Below are positions 10,717 to 19,047 of a stretch of 64,000 bases of DNA, piece after piece. This DNA comes from JACKNG01 sp050184115. Lineage in GTDB: Bacteria > Pseudomonadota > Gammaproteobacteria > Ga0077536. The notes under the pieces were generated by a model. That model was not told the origin of the DNA. It saw nothing but the letters and a program-made list of their open reading frames with translations, and ran no database searches. Each line of letters starts with the position of its first letter. The first letter of the stretch is position 1. The translations under genes and the position numbers were made by a program. The stretch is taken from NCBI GenBank assembly GCA_050184115.1, contig JBFXAQ010000012.1, forward strand, positions 132,110-196,109, read 5' to 3'.

Positions 10717-11499
10717 ATGAAACTCGCCAACAAGGTCTGTCTGGTCACCGGTGCGGCGCGCGGCATCGGCGCGGCGATTGCCGCCCGCTACATCGCCGAA
10801 GGTGCACGCGTCGCCATCGCCGATCTCGACGGCGGGCAGGCGGCGGCGACCGCGGCCGAACTCGCCGCCGACGGTCCGGGCAGCGCCATGGGCATCGCCA
10901 TGGACGTCACCGACGAAGCGGCCGTCACCGCCGGCGTCGCCGCCGTGGTCGAGCAGTGGGGCGGTATCGACGTGCTCGTCTCCAACGCTGGCATCCAGAT
11001 CGTGCATCCGCTCGAGGAGTTTCCCTTCGCCGAGTGGAAGAAGCTGATCGCCATCCACCTCGACGGCGCCTTCCTCACCTCGCGCGCCTGCCTGCCACAC
11101 ATGCGCCGGCAGGGCGCCGGCGCGGTCATCTTCATGGGCTCGGTGCATTCCAAGGAAGCCTCGCCCCTGAAATCGGCCTACGTCACCGCCAAGCACGGCC
11201 TGCTCGGACTCGCGCGGGTGATTGCGAAGGAAGGCGGCGCCCACGGTATCCGCGCCAATGTCATCTGCCCTGGCTTCGTGCGCACGCCGCTGGTCGACAA
11301 GCAGATCCCGGAGCAGGCCGCGTCGCTCGGCATCTCTGAGCAGGAAGTGGTCGAACGGGTGATGTTGGGGCAGACGGTGGACAAGGAATTCACCACGGTC
11401 GCGGACGTCGCCGAGGTCGCGCTGCTGTTCGCGGCCTTCCCGAGCAACGCACTGACCGGGCAGTCGCTGGTGGTCAGCCACGGCTGGCACATGCAGTAG
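10717..11499 (+). CDS. bdhA: 3-hydroxybutyrate dehydrogenase (SDR family)
   Basis: A 260-residue classical short-chain dehydrogenase. TGAARGIG is the NAD-binding glycine motif, NAGIQ follows strand 4, and the active site is S in GSVHSKEASPLKSAYVTAKH with the YxxxK pair. The KEASPLKSAYVTAKHGLLGL segment and the C-terminal VMLGQTVDKEFTTV stretch are typical of D-3-hydroxybutyrate dehydrogenases, which interconvert 3-hydroxybutyrate and acetoacetate in ketone-body and PHB turnover. It precedes hpaHI on the same strand with a 96-nt gap that holds a GC-rich hairpin. Confidence 0.85.
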   Translation: MKLANKVCLVTGAARGIGAAIAARYIAEGARVAIADLDGGQAAATAAELAADGPGSAMGIAMDVTDEAAVTAGVAAVVEQWGGIDVLVSNAGIQIVHPLEEFPFAEWKKLIAIHLDGAFLTSRACLPHMRRQGAGAVIFMGSVHSKEASPLKSAYVTAKHGLLGLARVIAKEGGAHGIRANVICPGFVRTPLVDKQIPEQAASLGISEQEVVERVMLGQTVDKEFTTVADVAEVALLFAAFPSNALTGQSLVVSHGWHMQ

Positions 11500-11520
11500 A
11501 CGCGTCGACAAGCGCCACGC

Positions 11521-11539
11521 GCGCCGGGCGACCCGGCGC
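11521..11539. other. GC-rich hairpin after bdhA (possible terminator)
   Basis: GCGCCGGG (11521-11528), a CGA loop and CCCGGCGC (11532-11539) form an 8-bp stem 21 nt after the bdhA stop. No T-run follows, so it is at best a weak or factor-dependent terminator. Confidence 0.35.
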
Positions 11540-11577
11540 CTGCGCAATCAGCAGGCCTTTCCTGTCGGGCGCGGCGA

Positions 11578-11590
11578 CGCTAGGCTAGCG
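11578..11590. promoter_or_regulatory. 13-bp palindrome directly before hpaH
   Basis: CGCTAG-G-CTAGCG is a perfect palindrome ending 5 nt before the hpaH ATG, where a ribosome-binding site would normally lie; none is visible. It may be an operator, or its TAGGCT may serve as a -10 element of a leaderless transcript. Confidence 0.35.
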
Positions 11591-11595
11591 CGGCC

Positions 11596-12396
11596 ATGCT
11601 GGACCGCCACACCATCGAAGAACTCGCCGCGCGCCTCGACGCGGCCGAGCGCGAGCGCCGCCAGGTCGGCCAGTTCTCGCTCGAGTTCCCGGCCATGACC
11701 ATCGACGACGGCTATGCCGTGCAGCGCGCCTGGGTCGACATGAAGATCGCGCGCGGCGCACGCCTGCGTGGCCACAAGATCGGACTGACCTCGCGCGCCA
11801 TGCAGCGCGCGGTCAATATCACCGAGCCCGACTACGGCGCCTTGCTGGATGATATGTTCTACGACTCCGGCGCCGAGATCCCGTCGCGCTACATCGAGCC
11901 GCGCGTCGAGGTCGAGCTCGCGTTCATCCTCGCGCGGCGCCTGGAAGGCCCGGGATGCACGGTCTTCGACGTCCTCAACGCCACCGACCACGTGGTGCCG
12001 GCGGTCGAGATCATCGACGCCCGCATCGCCCGCATCGATCCGGCGAGCGGTGCCACGCGCAAGGTCTTCGACACCATCGCCGACAATGCCGCCGACGCCG
12101 GCGTGGTGCTGGGCGGGCGCCCGGTGCGGCCGCACGACCTCGATCTGCGCTGGGTCTCGGCACTGCTGTACAAGAACGGTGTGATCGAGGAATCGGGGGT
12201 GGCCGCGGCGGTGCTCAATCATCCCGCCAACGGCGTCGCCTGGCTGGCCAACAAGCTCGCGCCGCGCGGTGTCGCGCTCGAAGCCGGGCAGGTCATCCTG
12301 GCGGGATCGTTCACCGCGCCGATCTTCGCCGCCGCCGGCGACACCGTGCACGTCGACTACGGCCCGCTCGGCGCCGTGACCATGCGCTTCGCCTGA
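11596..12396 (+). CDS. hpaH: 2-oxo-hept-4-ene-1,7-dioate hydratase
   Basis: A 266-residue hydratase of the MhpD/HpaH family acting in the homoprotocatechuate (4-hydroxyphenylacetate) meta-cleavage pathway: it adds water to 2-oxo-hept-4-ene-1,7-dioate. The sequence closely resembles E. coli HpaH/HpcG as I know it, for example GHKIGLTSRAMQ, EPDYGALLDDMF, RVEVELAFILA and NHPANGVAWLANKLAP. The acidic metal ligands of the family fall in the VEVELAF and VEIIDARI segments. It is followed two nucleotides later by hpaI, its pathway successor. The upstream ring-cleavage genes are not in this window. Confidence 0.9.
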   Translation: MLDRHTIEELAARLDAAERERRQVGQFSLEFPAMTIDDGYAVQRAWVDMKIARGARLRGHKIGLTSRAMQRAVNITEPDYGALLDDMFYDSGAEIPSRYIEPRVEVELAFILARRLEGPGCTVFDVLNATDHVVPAVEIIDARIARIDPASGATRKVFDTIADNAADAGVVLGGRPVRPHDLDLRWVSALLYKNGVIEESGVAAAVLNHPANGVAWLANKLAPRGVALEAGQVILAGSFTAPIFAAAGDTVHVDYGPLGAVTMRFA

Positions 12397-12398
12397 AC

Positions 12399-13202
12399 GT
12401 GGCGACGCTGGCGCCCAACCGTTTCAAGGCGGCACTGGCCGCCGGACGGCCGCAAATCGGCCTGTGGCAGGCACTCGCCAACCCACTGACGGCCGAGATC
12501 TGCGCCGGCGCCGGTTTCGACTGGCTGCTGTTCGATGGCGAGCACGGCCCCAACGACGTGCCCGGCCTGCTCGCGCAACTGCAGGCGGTGGCGCCGTTCG
12601 CCACGCACGCCGTCGGCCGCCCGCCGCTCGGCGAGGTGCGGTTGATCAAGCAGTACCTCGACATCGGCTTCCAGAGCCTGCTCATTCCCCTGGTCGAATC
12701 GCCCGCGCAGGCCGCGCAACTGGTGCGCGCCTGTCGCTACCCACCGCACGGTATTCGTGGCGTCGGCAGCGGCGTGGTGCGGGCCTCGGCCTACAACCGC
12801 ATCGGCGATTACCTGGCGCGCGCCGACGACGAGATCTGCCTGCTGGTGCAGATCGAGACCCGTGCCGGCCTCGACTCGCTCGATGCCATCGCCGCCACTG
12901 ACGGCGTCGACGGTGTCTTCATCGGCCCGGCCGACCTCGCCGCCGCGCTCGGCCATCGCGGCCAGCCCGGCGCCGCGCCGGTGCAGGCGGCCATCACCGA
13001 TGCCATCGCCCGCATCCGTGCCGCCGGCAAGCCGGCCGGCATCCTGTCGGCCGACGAGGTCCAGGCGCGGCGCTACCTCGAACTCGGCTGCCGTTTCGTC
13101 GCCGTCGGCACCGACGTCGGCCTGCTCGTACGCGGTTCGAGCACCCTGGCGGCGGCTTTCGGTACCGGCGGGAACGGCTTCGCGAGCGACGGCAGTTACT
13201 GA
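12399..13202 (+). CDS. hpaI: 4-hydroxy-2-oxoheptanedioate aldolase
   Basis: A 267-residue class II pyruvate aldolase of the HpcH/HpaI family, cleaving 4-hydroxy-2-oxoheptanedioate to pyruvate and succinic semialdehyde. Landmarks are the GLWQALANPLTAEICAGAGF start, catalytic His in FDGEHGPND, metal-binding Glu in LLVQIETRAGLD and Asp in IGPADLAAALG, and the terminal CRFVAVGTDVGLL. The GTG at 12399 is only two bases past the hpaH stop, which implies translational coupling; longer forms overlap hpaH. Confidence 0.88.
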   Translation: MATLAPNRFKAALAAGRPQIGLWQALANPLTAEICAGAGFDWLLFDGEHGPNDVPGLLAQLQAVAPFATHAVGRPPLGEVRLIKQYLDIGFQSLLIPLVESPAQAAQLVRACRYPPHGIRGVGSGVVRASAYNRIGDYLARADDEICLLVQIETRAGLDSLDAIAATDGVDGVFIGPADLAAALGHRGQPGAAPVQAAITDAIARIRAAGKPAGILSADEVQARRYLELGCRFVAVGTDVGLLVRGSSTLAAAFGTGGNGFASDGSY

Positions 13203-13237
13203 ACGGGCCGCGCGCGGTCGTGGCGGAGGAGGGGAGG

Positions 13238-13891
13238 ATGCAGCTCTATACGCACGAAGAATCCGGCAACAGCTACAAGGTACGCCTGCTGGTCAGCTTC
13301 CTCGGCATCGCGGTCGAGGAACGCCGCGTCGACCTCATGACCGACGAGCAGCACGGCGCGGAGTTCCTGGCGCTCAACCCACGTGGCGAGGTGCCGGTGC
13401 TGGTCGACGGCGACCTCGTGCTGGCCGACTCGGCCGCCATCCTGGTCTACCTCGCCGGCAAGCATCCCGGTGGCGGCTGGTGGTCGGAGGAGCCCGACGA
13501 GCAGGCCGAGATCGTCCAATGGCTGGCCTTCGCCGCGAGCTGGGTGCAGTACGGCGTGTTTACCGCGCGTGCGGTGGTGTCCTTCGGCATCCCGGCCAAC
13601 GGCCTGCCCGCGGACTTCCCGCACGACGTCCTGGCCGAGGCGCGCATCCGCGGCGAGAAGTCGCTCGCCATCCTCGACCGCCACCTCGCCGTCAACGACT
13701 GGCTGGCGCTGGGCGGACCGACCATCGCCGACATCGCGGTCTTTCCCTACGTTGCGCTGGCGCCGATGGGTGACATCGCGCTCACGCCCTATCCGCACGT
13801 CGAGGCCTGGATCGCGCGCTTCCGCGCCCTGCCTCGTTTCGTCGCCATCGCCGGGCTCGACGATCCGCACTACCGACGGCCGGCCTCGTGA
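13238..13891 (+). CDS. Glutathione S-transferase family protein
   Basis: A 217-residue complete GST. The thioredoxin-fold half contains ALNPRGEVPVLVDGD with the cis-Pro, then LADSAAILVYLA for glutathione binding. The C-terminal helical domain carries GPTIADIAVFPYV, the N-capping box. The ATG at 13238 sits behind GAGGAGGGGAGG, much better than the GTG at 13220. Being 35 nt after hpaI, it may belong to the aromatic operon, as some ring-cleavage clusters use GST-type isomerases; that is only inference. Confidence 0.85.
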   Translation: MQLYTHEESGNSYKVRLLVSFLGIAVEERRVDLMTDEQHGAEFLALNPRGEVPVLVDGDLVLADSAAILVYLAGKHPGGGWWSEEPDEQAEIVQWLAFAASWVQYGVFTARAVVSFGIPANGLPADFPHDVLAEARIRGEKSLAILDRHLAVNDWLALGGPTIADIAVFPYVALAPMGDIALTPYPHVEAWIARFRALPRFVAIAGLDDPHYRRPAS

Positions 13892-13978
13892 GGACGGTCG
13901 TGGCGCTGCGTGCCCGCGCGTGCGGGCCGTGCTGCGTGACCGTGGCCGGCGACGCCTAGCGCGAGGGCAGACTCGACC

Positions 13979-15118
13979 GTGCACATCCTGGTCATCGACG
14001 ACGATCCGGCCATCGGCGACGAACTCGCGCGCTGCCTGGCCGGCGCCGCCGGCCGCGCGGTCAGCCTAAGTTTCGCCGCCGACGACACCGCCGCGCTCGG
14101 CCTGCTCCACGGCGAGGCGCGTTTCGACCTCGCCATGGTCAGCATCGACGGCGGTGCGGTGTCTGGGCTCGGCCTGTTCCGGCGCCTGCTCGAGCGTTCG
14201 CTCCGCGTACCGCGGATCGCGCTCACCGATGGCAGCAACATCGAGCGCGTGCGTCGCGCTTTCACCGAGGGTGCCGCCGACTTCCTGGTCAAACCACTGC
14301 GTACGGACGATTTCATCGCCACGCTGGCGCGGGTCATGGATCGCGTCGAACGCCGTCGCCGCGACTGGCGCGAGCGCGCCGCCTACTCGGCGCTGCGTCG
14401 CGAGCTCGACATCGCCGCCGACATGCAGCAGCGCATCCTGCCGCACCAGTTTCCCGCCCGCGACGGGCTCGACGTCGCGGCGAAGATGCGTCCGGCGCGG
14501 GGTATCGGCGGCGACTTCTACGACGTCTTCGCCATCGATCGCCGGCAGCTCGGCGTGCTCATCGCAGACGTCTCCGGCAAGGGCATCCCGGCCGCCTTCT
14601 ACATGGCCATCGCCAGCACCGCGCTGCGCTCGGTCGGCATGACCGGAGCGGCGCCGGCGGCTTGCCTGGCCGAGGTCAACGACTTCCTCGTCGGCCGCGA
14701 CATCCCCGGCATGTTCGTCTCGGTGTTCTACGCCGTGCTGGACAGCGACGATTACACCCTGCGCATGGCCAATGCCGGCCATCCGCCGCCCCTGCTGCAT
14801 GACGGCGGCACGGCCGCGGCGCTCGACTGTGACGGCGGCCCGGTGCTCGGCATCCTCGCCGGCCAGAGCTTCGGCGAGAGTCGGCGCGTGCTGGCGCCGG
14901 GCGAAGCCCTGCTGCTCTACACCGACGGTGTCACCGAGGCCAGCGATCCGACGCGCCGGCAACTCGGCCTCGATGGCCTGCTCGAACTGCTCGGTGGGGT
15001 GGACAACGGCGCCGCCGCCCTGGTCGAGCGTATCGAGCGCGGGGTCGGTTATTTCACCGGCGGCAACGGCGCGCACGACGACGTCACCGCTCTGGTGCTG
15101 GCGCGACACGGGCCGTGA
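13979..15118 (+). CDS. Receiver-like domain plus PP2C/SpoIIE-type serine phosphatase
   Basis: A 379-residue signalling protein. Residues 1-125 form a CheY-like receiver with the acidic cluster D7-D9, T83 and K105. However, the place of the phospho-acceptor Asp in DLAMVSID is S55, so it may not be phosphorylated normally. A short coiled linker (about 120-145) leads to an RsbU/SpoIIE phosphatase with GIGGDFYDVF, IADVSGKGIPAAFYMA, ANAGHPPPLL, LYTDGVTEA and DDVTALVL, the metal-site motifs. Such proteins dephosphorylate anti-sigma-factor antagonists, but no such partner is nearby. The start is the GTG at 13979. A cyclase-like gene follows 25 nt later. Confidence 0.85.
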   Translation: MHILVIDDDPAIGDELARCLAGAAGRAVSLSFAADDTAALGLLHGEARFDLAMVSIDGGAVSGLGLFRRLLERSLRVPRIALTDGSNIERVRRAFTEGAADFLVKPLRTDDFIATLARVMDRVERRRRDWRERAAYSALRRELDIAADMQQRILPHQFPARDGLDVAAKMRPARGIGGDFYDVFAIDRRQLGVLIADVSGKGIPAAFYMAIASTALRSVGMTGAAPAACLAEVNDFLVGRDIPGMFVSVFYAVLDSDDYTLRMANAGHPPPLLHDGGTAAALDCDGGPVLGILAGQSFGESRRVLAPGEALLLYTDGVTEASDPTRRQLGLDGLLELLGGVDNGAAALVERIERGVGYFTGGNGAHDDVTALVLARHGP

Positions 15119-15143
15119 CCGCGCGCAACCGCGCTGGGCGCCC

Positions 15144-17294
15144 GTGACGTCTTCGCCCGTCATCCGCACCCTGCTGCTCTGCGACCTCATCGACAGCACC
15201 GCCTTGGTCGAACGCGCGGGCGACAGCGTTGCCGCCGATTTCCTCGAGCGTCACGACCGCATGGCGCGCGACCTGTTGACAGCCTGTGACGGGCTCGAGA
15301 TCGACAAGAGCGACGGCTTCATGCTCCTGTTCGAGAGACCGACCGCCGCGGTGCGTTTCGCCCTGGCCTACCAGGACGGTCTCGCACGCCTCGCCACGGC
15401 GACCGGCCTGCCGTGGCGCGCCCGCGTTGGCATCCACCTCGGCGAGGTCGTGCTGCGTGAGAACGCGCCGGCCGATGTCGCCCGCGGCGCCAAGCCGCTC
15501 GAAGTCGAGGGCCTGGCCAAGGTCATCGCGGCGCGCATCATGGCGCTGGCCGAAGACGGCCGCATCCTGCTGAGCGGCGTGGCCTGCGAACTCGCCCGGC
15601 GGGGCATGGTCGGCGCCGAAGCGCCGGCTGCCTTGGGTTGGTTCGCGCATGGACCCTACCGCCTCGCCGGGGTCACGGACGCCGTCGCCATTCACGAGCT
15701 CACCGCGCACGCCGACATCGTCCCCGACCCGCCGCGTGCCGTGAGCAAAGCGTGGCCGGTCACCGACTCCGCGCCCGGCGACTCCGCGCCCGGCGCCGGC
15801 AGCGGGGCGCCGGTGCTGGCTGTGCTCGCCTTCGACAACCTCTCGAATGACCCCGAGATGCAGTTCTTCTCGGACGGTGTCAGTGACGAGATCATCGAGC
15901 GGCTGACTTCGCTCCCACCGCTCAGGGTGATCGGCCGCACCTCGAGTTTCCAGTTGCGCGGCGAACAGAAGGCGCGCGCCGCCGCGCTGTTGCGTTGCAC
16001 GCACGTGCTCGATGGTTCGGTGCGACGGGCCGCGCAGCGCGTGCGCGTGTCCGCGCAACTGATCGAGACGCGTGCCAATACCACGCTGTGGTCACAGCGC
16101 TTCGACCAAGGCCTCGAAGACATCTTCGCAGTACAGGACGAAATCGCCGAGTGCATCGCCGCGGCGCTCGACGAGACCTTCACCCGCGCCGCGCGACCGG
16201 CCGTCGATCCGGCGGTCTACGACCTCTACCTCCGCGCGCAACCGCAATCGTTCGCGCCCGACGAACTGCGTGTGCACGTCGCCACGCTCGAGGCGGTCGT
16301 GGCCCGCGCGCCGGGTTTCGCGCCGGCCTGGGGGCGGCTGGCCTTCCTGCGCGGGTGGCTGCATTTCTACCTGCCTTTCGCCGATCGCCCCGCCAGTGCG
16401 GCGCGCGTGCACATGGAGGCCGGGCGCGCGCTCGAACTCGAACCGCAGCGCAGCGACGCGCTCGCCGGGCTGCTGTTCGTCAATCCGCCGTTCGGACGCT
16501 TCGATGCCGGCGAGGCCGTGCTCGAACGTCTGCGGGCCCACCCGACCTGCGCCGAGGCCATCTACGTGGGCTGGTACATGCGCACCACGGGCCGTGTACA
16601 CGAGAGTGTCGCGCCGACCGAACTCGCCTGGCGTCTCGACACCCTCAACCCGATGGCTACCAACCTGCTCGCCCTGGCCTACATGGCCGCGGGTCGCACG
16701 CGTGACGCAGTCCCGTTGTTCGAGGACCTGGTCGAACGCATGCCCGGCATGAGCTTTCCGGTATCGAGCCTGCTGCGGGCTCATGCCTTCCTCGGCGACT
16801 GGCCGGCCGTGGACCGGCTGCTGGCGTTGGCGGAGAAGCGCGAGTTACGCGAGTTCCGCGAGGGTCTGCCCTTCATCCGCGCCAAGCGCGACCCCACCCC
16901 GGCACGCATCGCCGAATGGCGCGACGGACTCGTCGCGCAGGTCGCACGCAGCGGCGGGATCGACCTCTCCCGGTTGGTCTACGCCGCCCACCTCGGCCTG
17001 GTGGACGAGGCCTACGACGCCGCTGCGCAGGCACGGCTCGGCCCGGCCGGCGGCGCCGACGACGTCATGGGGCCGGACGGCTATCGCACGTCACTGCTCT
17101 TCCAGGTCGACATGCCAGAGTTGCGCAACGACCCGCGTTTCGCCGACCTGTGCGCGCGTCTCGGGCTGGTCGAATTCTGGCTCGGCAGCGGGCAGTGGCC
17201 GGACTGCCGCGACGAAGTGCCCTACGACTTCGTCGCCGCCTGTGCCGCGGCACGCGCGATCGAGCAGGAACGCTGCGACCCGGCACCGACCTAG
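15144..17294 (+). CDS. Class III nucleotidyl cyclase-like, TolB-like and TPR multidomain protein
   Basis: A 716-residue protein, probably cytosolic since no membrane segment is seen. Residues 5-185 resemble a class III adenylate/guanylate cyclase domain, with metal-site Asp residues D14 (LLLCDLIDST) and D57 (DKSDGFMLLF). The usual VNxAAR motif reads KVIAARIM, so the transition-state Asn is not in place and activity is doubtful. After a Pro/Gly/Ser linker with a 15-bp tandem duplication comes a TolB/FlgO-like domain (VLAVLAFDNLSNDPEMQFFSDGV onward, about 228-345), then helical TPR-like repeats to the end. The GTG at 15144 is chosen; longer forms overlap the phosphatase gene. Confidence 0.8.
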   Translation: MTSSPVIRTLLLCDLIDSTALVERAGDSVAADFLERHDRMARDLLTACDGLEIDKSDGFMLLFERPTAAVRFALAYQDGLARLATATGLPWRARVGIHLGEVVLRENAPADVARGAKPLEVEGLAKVIAARIMALAEDGRILLSGVACELARRGMVGAEAPAALGWFAHGPYRLAGVTDAVAIHELTAHADIVPDPPRAVSKAWPVTDSAPGDSAPGAGSGAPVLAVLAFDNLSNDPEMQFFSDGVSDEIIERLTSLPPLRVIGRTSSFQLRGEQKARAAALLRCTHVLDGSVRRAAQRVRVSAQLIETRANTTLWSQRFDQGLEDIFAVQDEIAECIAAALDETFTRAARPAVDPAVYDLYLRAQPQSFAPDELRVHVATLEAVVARAPGFAPAWGRLAFLRGWLHFYLPFADRPASAARVHMEAGRALELEPQRSDALAGLLFVNPPFGRFDAGEAVLERLRAHPTCAEAIYVGWYMRTTGRVHESVAPTELAWRLDTLNPMATNLLALAYMAAGRTRDAVPLFEDLVERMPGMSFPVSSLLRAHAFLGDWPAVDRLLALAEKRELREFREGLPFIRAKRDPTPARIAEWRDGLVAQVARSGGIDLSRLVYAAHLGLVDEAYDAAAQARLGPAGGADDVMGPDGYRTSLLFQVDMPELRNDPRFADLCARLGLVEFWLGSGQWPDCRDEVPYDFVAACAAARAIEQERCDPAPT
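15765..15794 (+). repeat. 15-bp tandem duplication in the linker of the cyclase-like gene
   Basis: GACTCCGCGCCCGGC occurs twice in a row (15765-15779 and 15780-15794), encoding DSAPG-DSAPG between the cyclase-like and TolB-like domains. It keeps the frame and lies in a flexible linker. Confidence 0.9.
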
Positions 17295-17321
17295 CGGGGT
17301 GCGCGGCAACCGGCCCGGGTG

Positions 17322-18125
17322 TCAGAACTTCCTCAACTGGTGACCGCCGGCGACGTAGTCCTCCATCATCTCGAGCGCGCGGGCGTCGCTCGCGATGAGA
17401 TTGGCGAAGAGGTCGCCTTCCTCGTCGACGCCCTCGGCGGTGGTCTTGCCCCAGCTCGAGCGCAGGACCTGCTTGATGGCGGCCAGCGCGGCGGCCGGCT
17501 TGTCGAGGAACTCGCGTGCCATGTCGTGCGCGGCGGCCAGCACGTCACCCTCGACGTAGTGGTGCACGAGGCCCTCGGCCGCGGCTTCCTGCGGATGGAA
17601 GGTGCGTCCGCGCAAGACCCATTCCAGCGCCTTGCCGGTGCCGACCAGGCGTGCCAGGCGGGTGGTGCCGCCGGCGCCGGGCAGGATGCCGACCAGGATC
17701 TCCATCTGGCCGATGGTGTAGTCGCCGGGACCGGCGAGGCGGATGTCGCAGGCCAGCGCCAGCTCGCAACCGCCGCCACCGCACCAGCCGTTGATGGCGG
17801 CGATGGTCGGCTTGCGCGAGTTGTCGATGTTCTCCCACAGCATGCGCAGTGGCGTGCGCGCGAAGCGCGGGTCGGCCTGGCCGCGCGCGCGGCGCGCCTT
17901 CAGCGCCGTGGTCATCTCGATGATCTCCTCGACCGAGAAATGGCGGATGAAGACGTCGGGCAGGCCGCCGGTGAAGACGATCACGCGAACCTGTTCGTCG
18001 TCCTCCAGCCGCGCCATGATGGCGCTGGTCTGCGCCACCATGTCGGAGGTGAGGAAGCCCTTCGGCGGGTTGGTGAACGTGACGGTGGCGATGCCGCCGT
18101 CGATGCTGCAATCGACTGAGCCCAT
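17322..18125 (-). CDS. Enoyl-CoA hydratase/isomerase family protein
   Basis: A 267-residue crotonase. Both catalytic Glu positions of enoyl-CoA hydratase appear to be kept: one in GGGGCELALACDIRLA and one in GQMEILVGILPGAGGTTRL. A true hydratase (trans-2-enoyl-CoA to 3-hydroxyacyl-CoA, beta-oxidation) is therefore plausible. The oxyanion-hole segment in GGLPDVFIRHFSVEE is less standard than the usual AGADIK. It converges with the cyclase-like gene and diverges from the DUF169 gene. The ATG at 18125 has GGGAGAAG upstream. Confidence 0.85.
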   Translation of the reverse strand: MGSVDCSIDGGIATVTFTNPPKGFLTSDMVAQTSAIMARLEDDEQVRVIVFTGGLPDVFIRHFSVEEIIEMTTALKARRARGQADPRFARTPLRMLWENIDNSRKPTIAAINGWCGGGGCELALACDIRLAGPGDYTIGQMEILVGILPGAGGTTRLARLVGTGKALEWVLRGRTFHPQEAAAEGLVHHYVEGDVLAAAHDMAREFLDKPAAALAAIKQVLRSSWGKTTAEGVDEEGDLFANLIASDARALEMMEDYVAGGHQLRKF

Positions 18126-18231
18126 GTACTTCTCCCTGGGGGTAGGCGTGGAGGCCGACCCACGACATGGGTAGACCGGCTAAACTGGCCGCACAAGATA
18201 GCAAGCCGATTGACGACCGGGGAGGACGCCG

Positions 18232-19032
18232 ATGGCCGCCGCCAACTGTTGGGGTGACGAGAACGATTACGATTTCAACGCACTGGTCGACGGGCTCAAC
18301 CGTTACCTGCGCCTCAAGGCGACGCCGATCGGCCTGAAACGCTTCCGCACGGTAGCCGAGATGGAAGCCGTGCCGCGCGTGCGCCGCCCCGATCCGAACG
18401 AGAAGTTCGCCATGGACCAGATCGTGGGCCAGACGCGTTGGATCGGCTGGACCTTGGGCATCACCATGGACAACCTCATGGGCCAGCAGTGCGGCGCCGT
18501 GGTCGGCCTCGCACCGCGCGACAGGGAATGGCTCTCGGGCGATCGCATGCATGGCGTGTGGTACGGCACGCTGGAGGATTCCGCCGCGCACCAGGCCGCG
18601 ATGACCTGCGCCAGCCACGGTGACTACGCGGCCCTGGTGACCTCGCCGCTGACCTCGGGGCGCATCGACAATCCCGATATCTGCCTCGTCTACGCCACGC
18701 CGGGTCAGATGATCACCTTCGTCAACGGCCTGCAGTACACCGGTTACAAGAAGTACACCTTCACCGTGGTGGGGGAGAGTGCCTGCGCTGATTCCTGGGG
18801 CCGCGCGCTGGCCACCGGCGAACCCTCGCTGTCCCTGCCGTGCTATGCCGAGCGCAAGTTCGGCGGCGTGCAGGACGACGAACTGCTCATCGCCTTGCCG
18901 CCGAGCTTCCTGCCACAGACGGTCGAGGGGCTGGCGCAGCTGAGCAAGAACGGTCTGCGCTATCCGATCCCCAATCACGGCATCCAGAAATCGCCGCTCG
19001 ACAGCATCGAGACCAGCTACGGCAAGAACTGA
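18232..19032 (+). CDS. DUF169 family protein
   Basis: A 266-residue protein of unknown function, recognised as DUF169 by the layout ending in GYKKYTFTVVGESACADSW and PCYAERKFGGVQDDELLIALP. It has several conserved-looking Cys (C6, C87 region, ESACADSW, LPCYAERK), perhaps for metal or redox chemistry, but no known catalytic motif. There is no signal peptide or membrane segment. The ATG has GGGGAGGACGCCG upstream. A Rid-family gene follows 15 nt later, so the two are likely co-translated. Confidence 0.75.
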   Translation: MAAANCWGDENDYDFNALVDGLNRYLRLKATPIGLKRFRTVAEMEAVPRVRRPDPNEKFAMDQIVGQTRWIGWTLGITMDNLMGQQCGAVVGLAPRDREWLSGDRMHGVWYGTLEDSAAHQAAMTCASHGDYAALVTSPLTSGRIDNPDICLVYATPGQMITFVNGLQYTGYKKYTFTVVGESACADSWGRALATGEPSLSLPCYAERKFGGVQDDELLIALPPSFLPQTVEGLAQLSKNGLRYPIPNHGIQKSPLDSIETSYGKN

Positions 19033-19047
19033 CACGGAGCTACGGCC

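Noticed and set aside
13912..13927. GCCCGC-GCGT-GCGGGC hairpin after the GST gene as a terminator
   Set aside because: The stem is short and has no T-tract; chance palindromes are common at this base composition.
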